DNA of 64,000 nt from Vitis vinifera (Eukaryota; Streptophyta; Magnoliopsida; Vitales; Vitaceae). The DNA is taken from positions 34,641,501-34,705,500 of the forward strand of contig NC_081822.1 in assembly GCF_030704535.1 (NCBI RefSeq), written 5' to 3'. Below, piece after piece: positions 60,831 through 64,000 of the stretch (positions are counted from its first letter, which is position 1; each line of letters begins with the position of its first letter). The position numbers were made by a program, and so were the translations under genes. Below the pieces are notes generated by a model, which worked only from the letters and a program-made list of their open reading frames with translations, did not search any database and was not told where the DNA came from.

Positions 60831-61124
60831 TTCTCTAACCCTAGGTTAGTAATAATTGATATTAATTCAATCAAATTTCCATTGGATGCCATTTGCATAA
60901 TCAATCACTTCTTATTATGAAAATTTCTTAGGGTTAATTTCATTAACCCCTCATGTTTAGTGTAATAGGCTAAATTATCGTTGGTTTCAAATTTGGTTAA
61001 TTAGCATCCTAAAAATATATTTAATATACATATTTTATTTTTAGAAAATGAAATTTATCTTTTAGAAAAATATTAAACACATCTATTTAAAATCTCTCTT
61101 AAAAAATATATGAAATAAATTTAT

Positions 61125-61600
61125 AGAAGTACTAACTAATAAAATTTGAAATCAATGGTGGTTAGATGTATCTACACCAAACTTAAGAGGATCTAAGTGA
61201 AATTAAATATTTTTCTTCTTTAATCCGAGAGTTTTGTTGATTTTCCTTTGCACATTACACAACTCATCAAGTAAATTAACATATAGATTTATGAGGGTAC
61301 TAACTAACAAAATTTGAAATCAATGGTAGTTAATTAGGTGTAAATATACCAAACTTTGGATGATTAGAGTGAAATGAACTCTTTTTCTTCTTTGTCGCAA
61401 GAGTTTTGCAGATTTTCCTTTGCACACAACACAATTCATCAAATAAACGAAATTAATTTATGAGGGTACTAAATAACAAAATTTGAAATTAACGATGGTT
61501 AGATGTATTTATACCAAACTTTGGATGATCCGATTGAAATTGACTCTTTTTCTTCTTCTTTTTCTTGAGAGTTTTGCCGATTTTCCTTTGCACATAACAC
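61125..61600. repeat. About 170-bp tandem repeats downstream of the TNL
   Basis: Three successive units share GAGTTTTG-GATTTTCCTTTGCACA (starting 61227, 61399 and 61567; spacing 172 and 168 bp) and AAAATTTGAAAT-AA-G-TGGTTA. They lie within about 700 bp of the TNL stop codon, so they could be in its 3' UTR. Confidence 0.65.
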
Positions 61601-61849
61601 AACTCATCAAGTAAAACTACAACTAGATAGTCATATGTGGATTTATTTTTGCCTTCATGTAACTGCACCAGCAAGTGATAATGAAGCTTCCATTGGAAAT
61701 CAATTTCCTGTAACTCTGCCAATAAGTTCACACATATGAATCACAAAGCCTTTCTTTGGAGAAAAATTCAAAATCAAACTACAGAAAAGAGCTGTTGAAA
61801 GTTGGACGAAAACCTGGATGATGCCACCATCTCCGTTCTGTTGTAATCT

Positions 61850-62333
61850 CTACCTATCAGCGTATATAAGACTAATGGCACACTCCTTTACCTTATTGCG
61901 TGTACCGATGCCAAAGACTTCAAATGAAGCCTTAATTTGAGTCCAATCGTAAGGGTGAAAATTTTCAACTCGAGCGCGTGGTTGGTATGCCAGCCACAGG
62001 TGATCTGACTCAACAAATTCATTTTCTCCACGGCCACATGAGAAAGCGTAGGAAAATCTGAAATCATTTATTTTACATGATACTACAGGAGTGTGCTCAG
62101 GTATTTCATGCTCTGACGCAAATACAAAGCATACAGCAAAGCCCAGGAAGTTAACTTGATGCCATTCCGGAGGCAGCTTCTCTATTGCCACTGAACATCC
62201 CATTTTCCTATCGCCGAACCAATCCGGAATTCCACTTCCAGGAAGAAGAATACAGAATTCGTTATTTGGTGCAAGGTTCTGCCATGAAGTTTAAGGTTTA
62301 ACATGAGAGAGGGAGAGAGGGAGAGAGAGAAAG

Positions 62334-62380
<47 letters not shown>

Positions 62381-64000
62381 CAGTTAGAAAGGGAGAGAGA
62401 GAGAGAGGAGACCTGAATTCTCCATAATATGGTTGTTGCATCTCTGAAGTTGGATGAAGGTCTCAGGGAACTGCAGACATGTGCATCCACTTCTTGGACG
62501 GTCGAGGGAAGATTTGGGATTCCTAGAAGCCTCTGGCAATATCCTAGCTGAAGGAAACTTAACTTCGAAAGTTGAGCGATGCCTTCTGGAATTACAGTGA
62601 AATCGTTTCCGCTTAGATTTAATCTTTCCAAGGAGGATAATCGCCAAAAGTCGCTGGGGATCACTCCATCACTTAGATGGCAATCACTTAGATCTAATTC
62701 CCTTAATGAGCATAAACCAAACAAAGAAACTTGACTTGTACTTCCACCCGTAGCAGTTCTATTTTCGGGCAGGTTCCCTGAGATTTGCAGTCCCGCCAAG
62801 TCAACCGGCACTTCCTCTGGTCTGAAACAACCAGATACAATAAGGGTTTCAAGAAATTTCAATTTGCAAAAGCTGCTGGGAAGACTATCAAGGTTTTTGC
62901 AGCCATTCAAATTCAAGAAAATAAGTTTATTCAGATCTCCAATAGATGAGTCAATCTCGAGCAAACTTGTACAACCCTCAAGAATTAGTTTCTCCAACTT
63001 TGGCATGGTTGAGAAGTTTGAGATTTTTACTAAATTTCGAGAGTGACTGAGATCCAGGACAGTTAACTTTGGAAAACATCCCTGTGAACAAGGAAATTTT
63101 CTTGAATAAATTAGCCTTGCATTAACACTTCTTATTGCAAATATACAGATAAAAAATGGTCGTACCTCGTCCTCTTTAAGATGTTTTAGGCAGCTATAAC
63201 GCATATGGAGCTCAAGAAGCGCATCTGCCTTTAGAAAATTTGATGGAAATGAATCTGAAGGGTATCCATGCCAATGGAGATATCTTAAATCAGAAACAGG
63301 AAGTTCCAAATCTCCAGAAAAGAGCACTTTACAACTCTCTTCACACACATTTTTACATCCCATGAAGAATTTTAGCACTCTAAGTTCAGTCATTTTTGCA
63401 AAGGCTTCAGTTGTAAACTGTAGTTGGTTTAATTCAGACAAGTCTAGAACTATGCCTTCAATTGCATCAGTCCCCTGACAAGCAAAAGCAAAGGATAAGT
63501 TGGTGCATTATCTCTCCCTCTCTCTCTATATATATATATTTATATATATATATGGAATAGCATATATAGAAGGGTATATATATTACCTTATTATGTGTCA
63601 AGACGTATTCAACATTATCATGATCCCATAATCGGCTTCTTTTACCTTCTTTCTTATTTTCTTGGCGAACCATTTCCCGACCCACATCTTGTATGGAATT
63701 ATGCATCCATAACTTCTGATCTGAAATAGTTAGGAGACATCTATCACGGAGAACTTGTATTCCATCTTTTGCAGAGAAGCCACGCCCATCCAATATTTTT
63801 GTAACAAAATTTATGTGCTCTCCATTGAAGAAGCATGCAACATCAAAGAATACATCCTTCTCGTTGTCCCTTAGTTCTTCAAAACTCAAGCGAAGCACAT
63901 CCTCTAGATTTTTCTTGTTAAATTCTCCTTGATGTCTTTCCAAACAAACCAATGCCTTTTCCCATTGTTCTCGTGTCTTCGTTTTAAGAAAAGTACCCAC
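61850..64000 (-). CDS. TIR-NBS-LRR (TNL) disease-resistance gene, 3' portion
   Basis: Exons (minus): 63587-64000 (continues off the window), 63166-63474, 62413-63081 and 61850-62278, all phase 0 with GT-AG borders and an open frame to TAG at 61850-61852. The first exon holds the ARC2 part of NB-ARC (VLRLSFEELRDNEKDVFFDVACFF, shortened here) and ends in LTHNK. Its MHD motif reads MHN. The next two exons encode the LRRs (LSELNQLQ, LRYLHWHGYP, FPKLTVLDLSHS, LEKLILEGCTSL, LSSLERLNLSGNDF). The last exon has the post-LRR C-terminal domain typical of TNLs (LLPGSGIPDWFG, FLGFAVCFVF). TIR, P-loop and kinase-2 lie outside the window, so integrity is unknown. The product would be an intracellular immune receptor. 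The final intron is almost pure microsatellite. Confidence 0.88.
62304..62410. repeat. (GATA)12 and GA-rich microsatellite inside the last TNL intron
   Basis: About 12 GATA units at 62334-62380, flanked by GA-rich runs (62304-62333 and 62390-62410). On the coding strand this makes the 134-bp intron almost wholly pyrimidine-rich up to its CATGGCAG acceptor. Confidence 0.9.

Noticed and set aside
62182..63441. Single 419-codon frame through the TNL LRR region
   Set aside because: It reads through two introns and the microsatellite. The exon model gives the expected LRR and C-terminal domain with matching phases.

Overview
The window looks like nuclear DNA from a grapevine (Vitis), most likely part of a sesquiterpene synthase cluster. 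I infer this from three things. The split, AT-rich plant genes have short GT-AG introns. The synthase protein closely matches, from memory, the Vitis valencene/germacrene D synthase group (TPS-a). The neighbours are typical of plants: Copia retrotransposons, NBS-LRR genes and an SDHAF1-type LYR protein. No database search was possible. Splice sites were read by hand and frames were checked by adding exon lengths.

Layout. Six terpene synthase (TPS) copies are present, named here TPS-1 to TPS-6. TPS-1 (1-819, minus) runs off the left edge and has a damaged splice acceptor. TPS-2 (5605-8004, minus) has all seven exons but a 71-bp frameshifting deletion in exon 7. TPS-3 (14262-15090, minus) is a three-exon stump with two single-base indels, ended by retroelement sequence. 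TPS-4 (about 18143-20118, plus) is an old relic in the opposite orientation. TPS-5 (29481-31772, minus) is the only copy whose seven exons join into one open frame (555 residues), but its TATA box differs from the other copies. TPS-6 (43726-44213, minus) is an exon 1-2 fragment with its start codon deleted. Between them lie an RPM1-like CNL pseudogene (21210-23194, minus), a small intact housekeeping gene for a complex II assembly factor (25005-25295, minus), and two decayed Copia pol regions (11978-13711 minus; 28081-29430 plus).

From about 31.8 to 57.2 kb the sequence is almost gene-free. It consists of tandemly duplicated spacer: block C (about 34790-42716), a partial copy (42717-43725) and block D (about 48820-57185). 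Because the spacer is duplicated, insertions can be compared with uninserted copies. This defines a hAT-like MITE (2690-3191 and 46358-46839) and a probable 1.28-kb solo LTR (36607-37887 and 50973-52249). Minisatellites differ in unit number between copies.

At the right edge (61850-64000, minus) is the 3' half of a TIR-NBS-LRR resistance gene: ARC2 region, LRRs and a C-terminal post-LRR domain, with an MHN in place of the usual MHD. The overall picture is birth-and-death evolution of a specialised-metabolism cluster, with one plausible working terpene synthase, one housekeeping gene and one candidate TNL. I found no convincing new biological system. The most interesting points are the TATA change in the only intact synthase, the independent lesions in its paralogues, and the MITE and solo LTR dated by paralogous empty sites.
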